A stretch of 64,000 nt of DNA, from assembly GCA_025924715.1 (NCBI GenBank), contig JAICHV010000005.1:41601-105600 (forward strand). Reading direction: 5' to 3'. The notes under the pieces were generated by a model, which saw only the letters and a list, made by a program, of their open reading frames with translations, did not search any database and was not told where the DNA came from. Source of the stretch: Alphaproteobacteria bacterium (GTDB taxonomy: Bacteria > Pseudomonadota > Alphaproteobacteria > Micropepsales > Micropepsaceae). Made by a program: the position numbers and the translations under genes. Positions 53,607-63,829 of the stretch are shown here, in pieces. How positions within the stretch are numbered: the stretch's first letter is position 1; each line of letters begins with the position of its first letter.

Positions 53607-54137
53607 TCAGCGCCCGCGCCCGCGCCAGCCGCCGCGCTCACGGCCCTGCCCGCCCCGATCGTTGCCGCGATCGTCGCGGCGCTCACCATAATCCCGTCCC
53701 CCGCCGCCTTGAAACCCGCCCGGAACAGCGCCGAAGCCGCCATAGCCGCCCATGAAACGGGCGCCCCCACTGGGACCATCATCGCGAAAGCGGCCGCGCG
53801 TGTTCGGCGTGGGAACAGAGGGCGCCTGCGGATAAGAGCGCGGCTCGGGACCGTCGAAACTGTCGCGGCCCGGCGCGGAATTCAGCACGCGGCCGGTGCG
53901 CGCATCGGTGTCCAGCCATTCGATGCGCCCGTCGGGCGTCATCCACTTGAGATGATAATGCGGCGAGCCATCGGGACCGGGGCTTGGTCCATCGGCATCG
54001 AAGAATTGTCCCGGATGGGTGCGGCGGATCTCCGGAAGGATTCGGTCCAGTGGCATGACGTCCTGGCCGCGCTGCGCCTGGGCTGGCGCGGCAGACACCA
54101 GCAGCATCAGGGCAAACAGGAAAACGCCGGATTTCAT
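53607..54137 (-). CDS. exported PepSY-domain protein with Gly/Arg-rich tail
   Basis: 176 residues: signal peptide (1-21, AAPAQAQ), PepSY domain (about 28-90, with ILPEIRRTHPGQFFDAD, HYHLKWMTPDGRIEWLD and DARTGRVL), then a disordered tail rich in Gly, Arg and Asp (GGFQGGGGRDYGERRDDRG). PepSY proteins of this size often sit beside PhoPQ-like systems. It begins the operon with the regulator and kinase, so it may modulate the sensor in the periplasm. Confidence 0.8.
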   Translation of the reverse strand: MKSGVFLFALMLLVSAAPAQAQRGQDVMPLDRILPEIRRTHPGQFFDADGPSPGPDGSPHYHLKWMTPDGRIEWLDTDARTGRVLNSAPGRDSFDGPEPRSYPQAPSVPTPNTRGRFRDDGPSGGARFMGGYGGFGAVPGGFQGGGGRDYGERRDDRGNDRGGQGRERGGWRGRGR

Positions 54138-54268
54138 AAGGGTTTTCTAGGCTTCGAACAATGAACCCCGAATGAACAGGGCGTCCAGAATTGGTTCAGG
54201 CGGGGCCCCCTAGATTACGCCCCATGGAACGGACCGTTTCCGTTCCGATCGAAGTAAAGGAGACCGAC

Positions 54269-54610
54269 ATGTCTAGCACAAAAACACTTCTGGCGGCAGC
54301 TTCTTTGGCGGTGATGACCGCCGCCGGCCTCAGCGCCGCCAGTGCCGCGCCATGGAACAGCTATCGCGGCTACACCATGCGCCAGGACATGCGGGATTTT
54401 CGCGCTCAGCGTGACTGGCGCCCTGACCACCGCATCGTCGATCGCGAACGCGTGCTCGGCACCTTGCGCTTCCATCATCTGCGCGCCCTGGGCGAGCCCT
54501 TCTTTGTCCGCGGTCATTATGTCGTGCGGGCGATGAGCCGGTTCGGCCGCCCGCAGCTGATCGAGATCAACCCTTACACCGGAACCCTGATCGGAGAATT
54601 CCGCACCTGA
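54269..54610 (+). CDS. small exported protein divergent from the PepSY/two-component operon
   Basis: 113 residues from ATG 54269, which has AAAGGAGA upstream. A signal peptide (about 1-27, ending SAASAAP) precedes a basic mature part. Its C-terminal half (EPFFVRGHYVVRAMSRFG, INPYTGTLIGEFRT) recalls a single PepSY-like unit. It is divergent from the PepSY / regulator / kinase operon and ends before a strong terminator, so it is a plausible target of that regulator. Function is otherwise unknown. Confidence 0.65.
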   Translation: MSSTKTLLAAASLAVMTAAGLSAASAAPWNSYRGYTMRQDMRDFRAQRDWRPDHRIVDRERVLGTLRFHHLRALGEPFFVRGHYVVRAMSRFGRPQLIEINPYTGTLIGEFRT

Positions 54611-54671
54611 CGAGAGCTTGGGCATAGGACCCGTGGTTTGCCCCTCCCCATAGGGCCCTAAGCTTGCAAGG

Positions 54672-54701
54672 AATAGCCCGCGCCGAAAGGCGCGGGCTAT
54701 T
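54672..54701 (+). terminator. rho-independent terminator
   Basis: Stem AATAGCCCGCGCC / GGCGCGGGCTATT with a GAAA loop followed by CATTTTTG, about 60 bases after the stop of the small exported protein. This is a strong hairpin with a T-run. Confidence 0.8.
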
Positions 54702-54712
54702 CATTTTTGTAA

Positions 54713-54802
54713 CCCCCTCCCCTTCGCTGGCCCTGGAGGCGGGATTAGCGAAAGGTCCAGCGGACCTTTCGCCCCGCCGACCGCCAGCGAGGGGGGAGGG
54801 GG
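54713..54802. repeat. nested intergenic palindrome
   Basis: Outer arms near CCCCCTCCCCTTCGCTGG and its near complement enclose inner arms GCGAAAGGTCC / GGACCTTTCGC plus GGCGGG / CCCGCC. The structure spans 90 bases between the terminator and the penicillin-binding protein gene. No coding content is seen. It looks like a dispersed intergenic repeat. Confidence 0.6.
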
Positions 54803-54854
54803 AATTAAACCGAAGCCTTGAAAGCGCCGCAAAAATCGGTGAGCTATCGCGGCC

Positions 54855-56921
54855 ATGCCGGGCGAGCAGCCTCACGATTTCGACACGGTGCTGCGCGACA
54901 TCCGCCAGATCACCGATCCGTGGATTCGCCCTTTCGCCATTGGCGTTGCCATCCTGGCCGTTCCGCTGGCGCTGCTTTATCTGCTACCGACACTGCTTGG
55001 CTTTGTCGCGGCGCCGCCGCCGGCCGGGGTCGATCTTTATGCGGTCAACCGCCCCATCGCCTTCACCTTCCTGGACGTCAATGGAAATGACGCGGGCCAT
55101 CGCGGCGCGGTGGTGGGCGAGCGCCTCAAGCTGGAAGAGATGCCGCCTTATCTGCCCGCCGCCTTCATCGCCATGGAGGACCGCCGCTTTTATTCCCATA
55201 ACGGCATCGATCCGCGTGGGTTGATACGCGCTCTGGTGACCGATATGCGCGCGGGCCACTGGGCGGCGGGCGGTTCGACCATCAGCCAGCAGACCGCCAA
55301 GATCGTCTATACCCAGCAAGAGCGCACCATGTCGCGCAAGCTCAGCGAGCTGCTCGACGCCGCAGGCCTGGAAAAAGCGCTGAGCAAAAAACAGATTCTC
55401 GAGCTTTATCTCAACCGCATCTATCTGGGCTCCGCCGCTTACGGCGTCGATGGCGCGGCGCGGGTCTATTTCGGCACCTCGGCGCGCCATGTCACTTTGG
55501 CCCAGGCGGCAATGCTGGCGACTTTGACGCGCGCGCCGTCGGTATTTTCGCCGCGCCGCGATCTGCTGCGTGCCCAGCAGCGCGCCAGCCTGGTGCTGGA
55601 CGCCATGCAGGATACCGGCGCGATCACGCCGGAGCAGGCGGCGGAGGCCCGGGCGCATCCCGCCGTGGTGATCGACCGCGCCGGCATGGATGCGCGCAAT
55701 TTCTATCTCGATGTCGCCGCGGCGCGGGCGCTCGATCTCGCCGGCCAACGCGGCGCCACCAATGGCGATCTGATCGTCCACACCACCTTCGAGCCCAAGC
55801 TTCAGGATGCGGCCCGGGTTGCCGCCGCCGCCACTTTGCGCAAGTCCGGCAAGCGGCTGCGCGTCCATGAAGCGGCGGTGGTGATCATGAAACCGGACGG
55901 CGCGGTGTCCGCCCTGCTGGGGGGCGTCGATTACCAGAATTCGGTGTTCAACCGGGCGATCCAGGCCCGCAGGCAGCCCGGCTCGGCCTTCAAGCCTTTC
56001 GTGTATTTGGCGGCACTGGAAGCCGGCATTTCGCCCTGGGACATGCGTGACGACCAGCCGGTGGACATCAATGGTTATCGCCCCAACAATTTCGGCAATA
56101 AGGAATATGGCACCCTGACATTGGCCGATGCCCTGGCCCATTCGGTCAACACCATCACAGTCAATCTGGCCCAGGAAGTGGGGATCGCCAATGTCGTCGC
56201 CGCCGCCAAGCGGCTGGGGATCACCTCGCCGCTCCAGGCCAATGCCTCGCTGGCGCTGGGTACCAATGAAGTGACGTCGCTGGAGCTGACCGGCGCCTAT
56301 GCCGCTTTCGCCAATGGCGGTTATCGCGTCTATCCCTATTTCGTCACCGAAGTGGATGACGCCAAGGGCAAGGTGTTCTATCGCCGCCAGCCGCCGGCGC
56401 CCCAGCGCGTCATCGCCAGCGCCACGAACCGCGACATGGTGGCGATGCTGTGGAATGTGGTGGTCGCCGGTACCGGCACCGGCGCCTCGCTGGGCGCCCG
56501 CGAGGCCGCCGGCAAGACAGGGACAACCCAGGATTCCAAGGACGCCTGGTTCGTCGGCTTCACCACCGATTATGTCACCGCGGTCTGGGTGGGCAATGAC
56601 GACAGCACCCCGATGCGCGGCGTCACCGGCGGCACCTTGCCGGCACAGATCTGGCGCGAAACCATGCGCAGCGCCGAAAGCGGCAAACCGCTGAGGCCGC
56701 TGGACCGCTCGCCGCCGCAAGCGCCCAATTTCCAGGATCTGTTCCCCGGCGAGCCACCCGGCGCCGCCGACGACGAATCCAATGCATCCTCGGCGATGGC
56801 GCGGGGCGAGCCGCCGCCGGAAGGCGCGCCCCGGCATCGCGGCTTTTTGGACTGGTTGTTCGGCAGCGACGATGCGCCGCCGCCCCCGCCGCCGCCCTTG
56901 AATGGACCACCACGACGCTAG
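54855..56921 (+). CDS. class A penicillin-binding protein (transglycosylase/transpeptidase)
   Basis: 688 residues. One membrane helix (about 24-50) is followed by a glycosyltransferase 51 domain (EDRRFYSHNGIDPRG, GGSTISQQTAKI, SKKQILELYLNRIYLG) and a transpeptidase domain. The latter has the SxxK motif in RQPGSAFKPF, SVN in HSVNTITVNL and KTGTTQDSKDAWFVG. It polymerises and cross-links peptidoglycan. The C-terminus is a proline-rich tail (DDAPPPPPPPLNG). Length and order are like PBP1 of alphaproteobacteria. The following ABC importer genes start 26 bases later. Confidence 0.92.
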   Translation: MPGEQPHDFDTVLRDIRQITDPWIRPFAIGVAILAVPLALLYLLPTLLGFVAAPPPAGVDLYAVNRPIAFTFLDVNGNDAGHRGAVVGERLKLEEMPPYLPAAFIAMEDRRFYSHNGIDPRGLIRALVTDMRAGHWAAGGSTISQQTAKIVYTQQERTMSRKLSELLDAAGLEKALSKKQILELYLNRIYLGSAAYGVDGAARVYFGTSARHVTLAQAAMLATLTRAPSVFSPRRDLLRAQQRASLVLDAMQDTGAITPEQAAEARAHPAVVIDRAGMDARNFYLDVAAARALDLAGQRGATNGDLIVHTTFEPKLQDAARVAAAATLRKSGKRLRVHEAAVVIMKPDGAVSALLGGVDYQNSVFNRAIQARRQPGSAFKPFVYLAALEAGISPWDMRDDQPVDINGYRPNNFGNKEYGTLTLADALAHSVNTITVNLAQEVGIANVVAAAKRLGITSPLQANASLALGTNEVTSLELTGAYAAFANGGYRVYPYFVTEVDDAKGKVFYRRQPPAPQRVIASATNRDMVAMLWNVVVAGTGTGASLGAREAAGKTGTTQDSKDAWFVGFTTDYVTAVWVGNDDSTPMRGVTGGTLPAQIWRETMRSAESGKPLRPLDRSPPQAPNFQDLFPGEPPGAADDESNASSAMARGEPPPEGAPRHRGFLDWLFGSDDAPPPPPPPLNGPPRR

Positions 56922-56947
56922 AATTTTTTTCCATGCTATAAACCCGC

Positions 56948-57939
56948 ATGAAAAGAACTGTCCCGGCGCTCCTCGCGCTTCTGTTCGCGGCCACCTTGCT
57001 TTCCACCGCGGCCGAGGCCGCCACCCACATCACCTTCGTCACCGATTGGAAGGCCCAGGCCGAGCATGGCGGCTTCTATCAAGCACTGGCGGAAGGGCTA
57101 TACGCCAAGCGCGGGCTGGATGTGACGATCCGGGCCGGCGGACCGCAAGTCAATGTGCCGCAATTGCTGGCCGGCGGCGCCGCCGATTTCGGCATCGGCT
57201 CCAACAGTTTCATCTCGCTGAACCTGGTGAAGCAGAACATTCCCATTCGCGCGGTGATGGCGATCTTCCAAAAGGACCCGCAGGTCCTGATCAGTCATCC
57301 GCGCCGCGATCTGAACTCGCTGGCCGAAATGCGCGGCCGGCCGATCCTGATTTCCGACGCCGCCACCACCAGCTTCTGGCCCTGGCTGAAATCCAAATTC
57401 GGCTTCACCGACTCGCAGATCCGCAAATACACGTTCAATCTTGCGCCCTTCCTGGTCGATCCCAATGCGATCCAGGAGGGCTATCTGACCAGCGAGCCTT
57501 TCACGATCCAGCAACAAGGCCATTTCACGCCCAAAGTGTTCCTGCTCGCCGATTACGGTTATCCCGGCTATGCCAATATGGTGCTGGTGCCGCAGAAATG
57601 GATCGACACCAATCCCAAAGCGGTGCAGGCCTTTTACGACGCCAGCCGCGACGGCTGGTATGATTATTTGAACCACGATCCCAAGCCCGGCAATGCCCTG
57701 ATCAAGCGCGACAATCCGGAAATGAGCGACGCGCTGATCGCCCAAGCCATCGACAAGATGAAGCGCTATCATCTGGTAACGGGCGGCGACGCGCCGGCCT
57801 TCGGCATCGGCGGCATGATCGAAAAGCATTGGCGCGAATTCTATCTGACCATGCAGCGTGAGGGGCTCTATCCCAAGGGCCTCGACTATACCAAGGCCTA
57901 TGATCTGCGTTTCATGCGCGGAGCTTTGCAGAACTTCAA

Positions 57940-57943
<4 letters not shown>
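56948..57943 (+). CDS. NMT1/THI5-type ABC transporter substrate-binding protein
   Basis: 331 residues: signal peptide (1-24, TAAEAAT) then an NMT1-like periplasmic binding fold ([50 protein letters not shown]). Such proteins bind thiamine-precursor pyrimidines, riboflavin, or sulfonate-like ligands. The start of the mature part resembles HMP/pyrimidine binders most. The stop overlaps the ATPase start (ATGA). There is no room for a riboswitch upstream of its start. Confidence 0.85.
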
Positions 57944-58670
<727 letters not shown>

Positions 58671-58674
<4 letters not shown>

Positions 58675-59456
58675 AGCGCGCATGGGAATTGGCGCTGCCG
58701 ACCCTGCTGGGGATCGCCGTGCTGGCGCTGTGGCAGTTTCTCGTCACCGCCCGCGGCATTCCGGTTTATGTGCTGCCGGCACCCAGCGACATCGCCCGCG
58801 CTTTGGCGGATAATTTCAGCTCGCTGATGACATCGCTGGGCTTCACGCTGGCGGTGACCCTCGAGGCTTTTGTCGCTGCGCTGATCGCGGGCGTGGCGCT
58901 GGCGATCCTGTTCAGCCAAAGCCGCTTGCTGGAGCGCATGCTCTATCCTTATGCCGTCACCATCCAGGTGACGCCGGTGGTGGCGATCGCGCCTCTGATC
59001 CTGATCTGGATCGGCTTCGATCATGTCCAGACCGCGCTGGTGCTGATCGCCACCCTGGTGGCGTTCTTTCCCATTCTCTCCAACACGGCGCTGGGGCTCA
59101 AATCCGCCGATTTCAATCTGGTCGATCTGATGACCCTGTATGGCGCCTCGCGCTGGCAGATTTTGTGGCGGCTGCGGCTGCCCTCGGCCCTGCCCTATCT
59201 GCTCAGCGCCATGAAGATCGCCGGCGGCCTGGCCCTGATCGGGGCGGTGGTGGCCGAGTTCGTCGCCGGCTCGGGCACCTCGACCGGCCTGGCCTGGCGG
59301 ATTGTCGAGGCCGGCAACCGGCTGGAGATCGCCACCATGTTCGCGGCCCTGGCGCTTTTGGCGCTGCTGGGCATCGCTATTTTCGCCGTCCTGTCGCTGC
59401 TGGAGCGGCTGTTGCTGGGGCGCTGGCACGAAAGCGCGCTCTCACGGCAGGGGTAG
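58671..59456 (+). CDS. ABC transporter permease (TauC/SsuC-like)
   Basis: 261 residues with six or so membrane helices and the EAA loop [21 protein letters not shown]. It is the inner-membrane channel of the importer; the start overlaps the ATPase stop. The downstream gap to 59575 holds no gene. Confidence 0.92.
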
Positions 59457-59493
59457 GAACCCAGGTATTCCGGCCCCGATAACTACAAATAAA

Positions 59494-59520
59494 AACTGTA
59501 CTTCTGAAAATACTACAGTT
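59494..59520. promoter_or_regulatory. possible operator upstream of the sulfite reductase operon
   Basis: Inverted repeat AACTGTA-N13-TACAGTT in an AT-rich stretch 55 to 81 bases before the DUF2849 start. The position suits an operator for the sulfur-assimilation operon. The cognate regulator is unknown. Confidence 0.35.
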
Positions 59521-59574
59521 GCGCTATGTTGAAGTCTTGATTTCAGACCCGCAAAATGTGAGTTAGCGCCCGCC

Positions 59575-59895
59575 ATGGCACATCACACAACCGGCCCCCA
59601 AATGCTCACCGCCAATCGCCTGCGCGATGGCGATGTCCTTTATTGGAAGGCGGGCCACTGGGTCCTGTCCCTGGCCGAAGGGGAGGTCTTCACCGATCCG
59701 GCGGCCGCCGAGGCGGCATTGGCCCAGGCCCAGGCGCAACTGGCTGAAAACCGGTTCGTGGCGCCTTATCTGTTCGACGTGCGCCTGGAAGCGGGACGTA
59801 TCGTGCCGGTGAAGGAGCGTGAAATCATCCGCGCCGCCGGTCCCACGGTTCACAAGCATACCGGCAAACAGGCGGGCCAATTCCATGTTGAATAA
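59575..59895 (+). CDS. DUF2849 protein of the sulfite reductase operon
   Basis: 106 residues. It matches the small DUF2849 proteins encoded directly before sulfite/nitrite reductase in alphaproteobacteria, with LRDGDVLYWKAGHWVLSLAE and FVAPYLFDVRLEAGRIVPV. The activity is unknown, probably an accessory to the reductase. It overlaps the reductase gene by 11 bases. Confidence 0.85.
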   Translation: MAHHTTGPQMLTANRLRDGDVLYWKAGHWVLSLAEGEVFTDPAAAEAALAQAQAQLAENRFVAPYLFDVRLEAGRIVPVKEREIIRAAGPTVHKHTGKQAGQFHVE

Positions 59896-61567
59896 GCCGA
59901 TCGAGCCGCGTTACCCCAACATGTATCGCTATGACGAGTTCGACGCCCAGTTCGTTTCCGAGCGCGTCGACCAATTCGCCGGCCAGGTGGCGCGCCGCTT
60001 GTCGGGTGAATTGACGGAAGACCAGTTCAAGCCGTTGCGCCTGATGAACGGGCTCTATCTGCAGCTTCACGCCTATATGCTGCGCATCGCGGTGCCCTAT
60101 GGCACGCTGGCCTCGCGCCAGATGCGCAAATTGGCCCATATCGCGCGGACCTATGACAAGGGCTTCGGCCATTTCACCACCCGCACCAATATGCAATTCC
60201 ACTGGATCAGGCTGGTGGATGTGCCGCAGATCCTGCGCGAGCTCGCCAGCGTCGAAATGCACTGCATCCAGACCAGCGGCAATTGCGTGCGCAATGTCAC
60301 CGCAGACCAGTTCGCCGGCGCCACCCCGGAAGAAATCGAAGATCCGCGCCCGTTGGCCGAGATCATCCGGCAATGGTCGTCGCTCCATCCCGAATTCGTT
60401 TTCCTGGCCCGCAAATTCAAGATCGCCGTCGGCGCCACGCAAAAAGACCGGGCCGCGATGCAGTGGCACGACATGGCGGTGCAGGTCGTCAAAAACCAGG
60501 AAGGCCGCACCGGCTATAAAGTGATCGCCGGCGGCGGCATGGGCCGCACCCCCTATATCGCCCATGTGATGAGCGAATGGGTGGAGCGCGAAGACATCCT
60601 GGCCTATCTGGAAGCGGTGCTGCGGGTCTACAACCAGGACAGCCGCCGCGACAACATCCATAAGCAGCGCATCAAGATCCTGATCAACACCATCGGGCCG
60701 GAGGAGATGCGCCGCCGGGTCGACCGCGAATTCCAGGAATTGAAGCGCATGGGCACCCTGCAATTGCCGCGCGAGGAACTGGACCGTATCGCGGCCTATT
60801 TCGCGCCGCCCGAGTTCGAGGCTTTGGCCGACGCCATGCCGGCCGGCGACGCCGATTTCGAGAATTGGAAAAAAACCAATATCCACCAGCACAAGGCGCC
60901 CGGCTATGCCATCGCCACCATCAGCCTGAAGACCGTCGGCCAGATTCCCGGCGACATCAGCGCCGATCAGATGGACGCCATCGCCGACATGATGGATGAA
61001 TTCAGCCTGGGCGAAATCCGCGTCACCCATGAGCAGAACCTGGTGCTGCCGCATGTGCGCCAAAAGGATTTGCCGGCGATCTTTGGACGCCTCAAGGCCC
61101 TCGATCTGGCGGCGCCCAATTCCGGCCTGATCACCGACATCATCGCCTGCCCCGGGCTGGATTATTGCGACCTGGCCAATGCCCGCTCCATTCCCATCGC
61201 CCAGAAGATCGCCCGGAAATTCGCCGATCTGGATCGCCAGCATGATATCGGCGAACTCAAGATCAAGATTTCGGGCTGCATCAATGCCTGCGGCCATCAT
61301 CATGCCGGCCATATCGGCATCCTGGGCGTCGACAAAAAAGGCGTCGAATTCTACCAGCTCCTGCTGGGCGGCTCGGGCGCGGAAGATTCCAGCGTCGGCA
61401 CCATCATGGGCCCCGGCTTCGGCGAGAACGAAATCGCCGATGCGGTGGAACGGGTGGTCGAGGTCTATCTGAAGGAACGCCAGGGCGGCGAGCGTTTCCT
61501 CGACACCTATCGGCGCATCGGCATGGAGAAGTTCAAGACGGCCGCCTATGAGCAGGCCCCGGCGTGA
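59885..61567 (+). CDS. cysI: sirohaem nitrite/sulfite reductase (CysI-like)
   Basis: 560 residues from ATG 59885. Two ferredoxin-like and sirohaem/4Fe-4S halves are visible. The cluster-binding cysteines are Cys-x5-Cys in ACPGLDYCDLA and Cys-x3-Cys in SGCINACGHHHAGHIG. The N-terminal half carries HFTTRTNMQFHWI and QTSGNCVRNVT. It reduces sulfite to sulfide (assimilatory) or nitrite to ammonia. The DUF2849 and DUF934 neighbours favour sulfite assimilation. The stop is overlapped by the GTG of the DUF934 gene. Confidence 0.92.
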   Translation: MLNKPIEPRYPNMYRYDEFDAQFVSERVDQFAGQVARRLSGELTEDQFKPLRLMNGLYLQLHAYMLRIAVPYGTLASRQMRKLAHIARTYDKGFGHFTTRTNMQFHWIRLVDVPQILRELASVEMHCIQTSGNCVRNVTADQFAGATPEEIEDPRPLAEIIRQWSSLHPEFVFLARKFKIAVGATQKDRAAMQWHDMAVQVVKNQEGRTGYKVIAGGGMGRTPYIAHVMSEWVEREDILAYLEAVLRVYNQDSRRDNIHKQRIKILINTIGPEEMRRRVDREFQELKRMGTLQLPREELDRIAAYFAPPEFEALADAMPAGDADFENWKKTNIHQHKAPGYAIATISLKTVGQIPGDISADQMDAIADMMDEFSLGEIRVTHEQNLVLPHVRQKDLPAIFGRLKALDLAAPNSGLITDIIACPGLDYCDLANARSIPIAQKIARKFADLDRQHDIGELKIKISGCINACGHHHAGHIGILGVDKKGVEFYQLLLGGSGAEDSSVGTIMGPGFGENEIADAVERVVEVYLKERQGGERFLDTYRRIGMEKFKTAAYEQAPA

Positions 61568-62064
61568 CCAGGCTGCTCAAAAGCGGCGCCTTCATCGCCG
61601 ATCCCTTTACCCCCGCCGCCGACCACGCCGCTTTGCCGGAAGGTCCCGCCGTGGTTTCCCTGGCGCGTTTCCAGAAAGACCGCGAGGCCCTGCTGGAGCG
61701 CAATGTGCCGCTGGGCGTGCGCCTGGAAGCCAGCCAGTCGCCGGAACTGCTGGGCGAGGATGTCCATCGCCTCTCGCTGGTGGTGCTGGAATTCCCCAAA
61801 TTCCGCGACGGCCGCGCCTTTTCCTGGGCCCGGATGCTGCGCACCCGGCTGGGCTTCAAAGGCGAAATCCGCGCCGTGGGCGATTTTCTCTATGACCAGA
61901 TCAACTACCAGCACCGTGTCGGCTTCGACGCCTGGGAAGTGCCGGATCATTTCACCCTGGAGATGTTCCGCAGCGCGTTGAGCGAGATGACCTTTGTCTA
62001 TCAGCCCAGCAGCGACGGCAGGAAAACCATCCGCGAGCTGCGCGCCGCCAGGGCACACAAGTGA
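61564..62064 (+). CDS. DUF934 protein of the sulfite reductase operon
   Basis: 166 residues of DUF934, the family encoded with alphaproteobacterial CysI. Features are LGVRLEASQSPELLGED, LVVLEFPKFRDGRAFSWARM and VGFDAWEVPDHFTLEMF. Its biochemical role is not established. GTG start overlapping the reductase stop; its own stop overlaps the next GTG. Confidence 0.88.
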   Translation: MTRLLKSGAFIADPFTPAADHAALPEGPAVVSLARFQKDREALLERNVPLGVRLEASQSPELLGEDVHRLSLVVLEFPKFRDGRAFSWARMLRTRLGFKGEIRAVGDFLYDQINYQHRVGFDAWEVPDHFTLEMFRSALSEMTFVYQPSSDGRKTIRELRAARAHK

Positions 62065-63221
62065 ACCTCGCCGCGGAGGCCATGCCGCGCTTCGCCAGCA
62101 TCGAACAGGCGATCGAGCGCCTCAATCCGGTCGACCCGGTCTATGCCGTTTTCCCGGAAAAATTCCGCACCGCCGCCGCGCGCTTCCTGGACGCCTTCCC
62201 CGGCGACACACTTTATGCGGTCAAGGCCAATCCGGTGCCGGCCATTCTCAAACAGGTCTGGGCCGCCGGTATCCGCCATTTCGACACAGCCTCGCTGGGT
62301 GAGGTGGAACTGGTCAAAGGCCTGCTGCCTGACGCCATCTGCCATTTCATGGCGCCGGTGCGCCTTCCTGGTCATGCGAAAGTGGCCTTCGAAAAATATG
62401 GCGTCACCGATTATGTGGTGGATTGCGACGCCGAACTCGACAAGCTGCTCGCCGAGACCGGTCAGGCCGCCAAACTGCGCATCTTTGTGCGCATCGCCAC
62501 CTCGCTGGGCGGCGCGGTGCTGGAATTGTCCAGCAAATTCGGCTCGGCGCCGGAAGAAGCCTCCAAATTGCTGGGCCGGGTTGCCGCCCTGGGCGCCGCG
62601 CCGGCCGTGACCTTCCATGTCGGCTCGCAATGCCTGTCGCCTTTCTCTTACGCCCAGGCGATCGAGATGGCGGGCCGCACCGCCCGCTTCGCCAAGGTGG
62701 AGCTCCAGGCGCTGGACATCGGCGGCGGTTTCCCGGGGCCCTATCTGGGCAATGACGTGCCGCCCTTCCATTGGTATTTCGACACCATCAAACAGGCGAT
62801 GCAGACCCTGCCCAATCCGGCCATCCCTCTGATGTGCGAGCCCGGCCGGGCGCTCTCAACCGAGGGCATGTCGCTGATCACCCAAGTGGTGCTGCGCAAG
62901 GGGCCGCGGCTTTACATCAATGACGGCCGCTATGGCAGTTTCGACGAATTGTGCCAGCCGGGTTTCCTGGCCGATTTTCCGCTGCGGGCTTTCACCCGCT
63001 CGGCCAAGGGCAAGGTGACGCCGCTATCGGGGAAAACCACGCCTTTCCGGGTCTTCGGCCCGACCTGCGATACCGTCGATGTTCTGCCCCGCCCCCTGGA
63101 ATTGCCCGACAGCATCGCCATCGGCGATTTCATCGTCTTCGATGCCATGGGTGCTTATTCGGCGTCGTCGCGCTCCCATTTCAACGGGTATTATCCCGAC
63201 AATTGGGTGTGCATCGATTAG
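62061..63221 (+). CDS. fold-III PLP-dependent amino-acid decarboxylase (ornithine/diaminopimelate type)
   Basis: 386 residues of the alanine-racemase-fold decarboxylases. PLP lysine 55 lies in YAVKANPVP. Other motifs are HVGSQCLSPFSY, the phosphate-binding LDIGGGFPGP, CEPGRALS and the catalytic-Cys region FGPTCDTVDVLP. It most resembles ornithine decarboxylases that make putrescine. GTG start overlapping the DUF934 stop, so it is coupled to the sulfur operon although the pathways differ. The lysine/DAP alternative cannot be excluded by eye. Confidence 0.9.
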   Translation: MNLAAEAMPRFASIEQAIERLNPVDPVYAVFPEKFRTAAARFLDAFPGDTLYAVKANPVPAILKQVWAAGIRHFDTASLGEVELVKGLLPDAICHFMAPVRLPGHAKVAFEKYGVTDYVVDCDAELDKLLAETGQAAKLRIFVRIATSLGGAVLELSSKFGSAPEEASKLLGRVAALGAAPAVTFHVGSQCLSPFSYAQAIEMAGRTARFAKVELQALDIGGGFPGPYLGNDVPPFHWYFDTIKQAMQTLPNPAIPLMCEPGRALSTEGMSLITQVVLRKGPRLYINDGRYGSFDELCQPGFLADFPLRAFTRSAKGKVTPLSGKTTPFRVFGPTCDTVDVLPRPLELPDSIAIGDFIVFDAMGAYSASSRSHFNGYYPDNWVCID

Positions 63222-63268
63222 CGGAACTTTAACGCTGGCGCGCGATCCTGCGGATGAAGGATTTCCCC

Positions 63269-63829
63269 ATGTCCGCGCCGCCGCGTCTGCTCCATTTGCT
63301 AGAACTCGCCGATAAGGGTCCCGCCTTGCGCGCCGCCCTGGCCGAGGAAGTGGCGGAGCTGCTGGTCGATTGGCCGCCCGATTGCCCCGCCGAAATGCGC
63401 GCCCCTTGCGAAGCCCTGCTCGCCCAGGCAGCCCGCCAAGTGGATTCCTACACCCGCGCCCGCCTGCGCGTGCGGCTTTACGCCGATCCCGGGTTGGCGG
63501 CGCGGCTGCTGCCCCGCGAAACCAACCGCGATCTGATGGAATGGGTGCGCAGCGGCGACATCCAGGGCGCGCTGGCCGATACCGCCGGCCTCAGCCCCGC
63601 CAAGGTCGCCGAAATTCTCGCCGACGACAGCGGCCAGGCCCTGGCTGTGGCGTGCAAAGGTTCGGGCATCGACCGTGCCACTTATTCCGCCATCGCCATG
63701 CTGGCGAAGGGCGATGGCGCGGTGGCCAATGCTTACGAAAAGCTGGATATGTTCGACAATGTGCCGACCCGCGAAGCGGTGCGCCAATTGCGCGCCTGGC
63801 GCATGGAGACCATCCACGCGGCCGAGTAG
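63269..63829 (+). CDS. DUF2336-like hypothetical protein
   Basis: 186 residues from ATG 63269, preferred over ATG 63254 because AAGGAT lies upstream. It is helical and alanine-rich, with features reminiscent of DUF2336 proteins (LLHLLELADKGPALRAALAE, GQALAVACKGSGIDRATYSA). DUF2336 members are alphaproteobacterial and of unknown function. It is convergent with prfC: stop to stop without a gap. Confidence 0.6.
   Translation: MSAPPRLLHLLELADKGPALRAALAEEVAELLVDWPPDCPAEMRAPCEALLAQAARQVDSYTRARLRVRLYADPGLAARLLPRETNRDLMEWVRSGDIQGALADTAGLSPAKVAEILADDSGQALAVACKGSGIDRATYSAIAMLAKGDGAVANAYEKLDMFDNVPTREAVRQLRAWRMETIHAAE

Noticed and set aside
54984..56837. Long - strand frame opposite the penicillin-binding protein
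   Set aside because: Antisense shadow of a gene with all catalytic motifs intact.
56922..56947. Riboswitch (TPP or FMN) before the NMT1-type importer
   Set aside because: Only 26 bases separate it from the penicillin-binding protein stop, too short for a riboswitch.
59825..61312. Long - strand frame opposite the sulfite reductase gene
   Set aside because: Antisense shadow of a gene with its complete cluster-binding cysteines.
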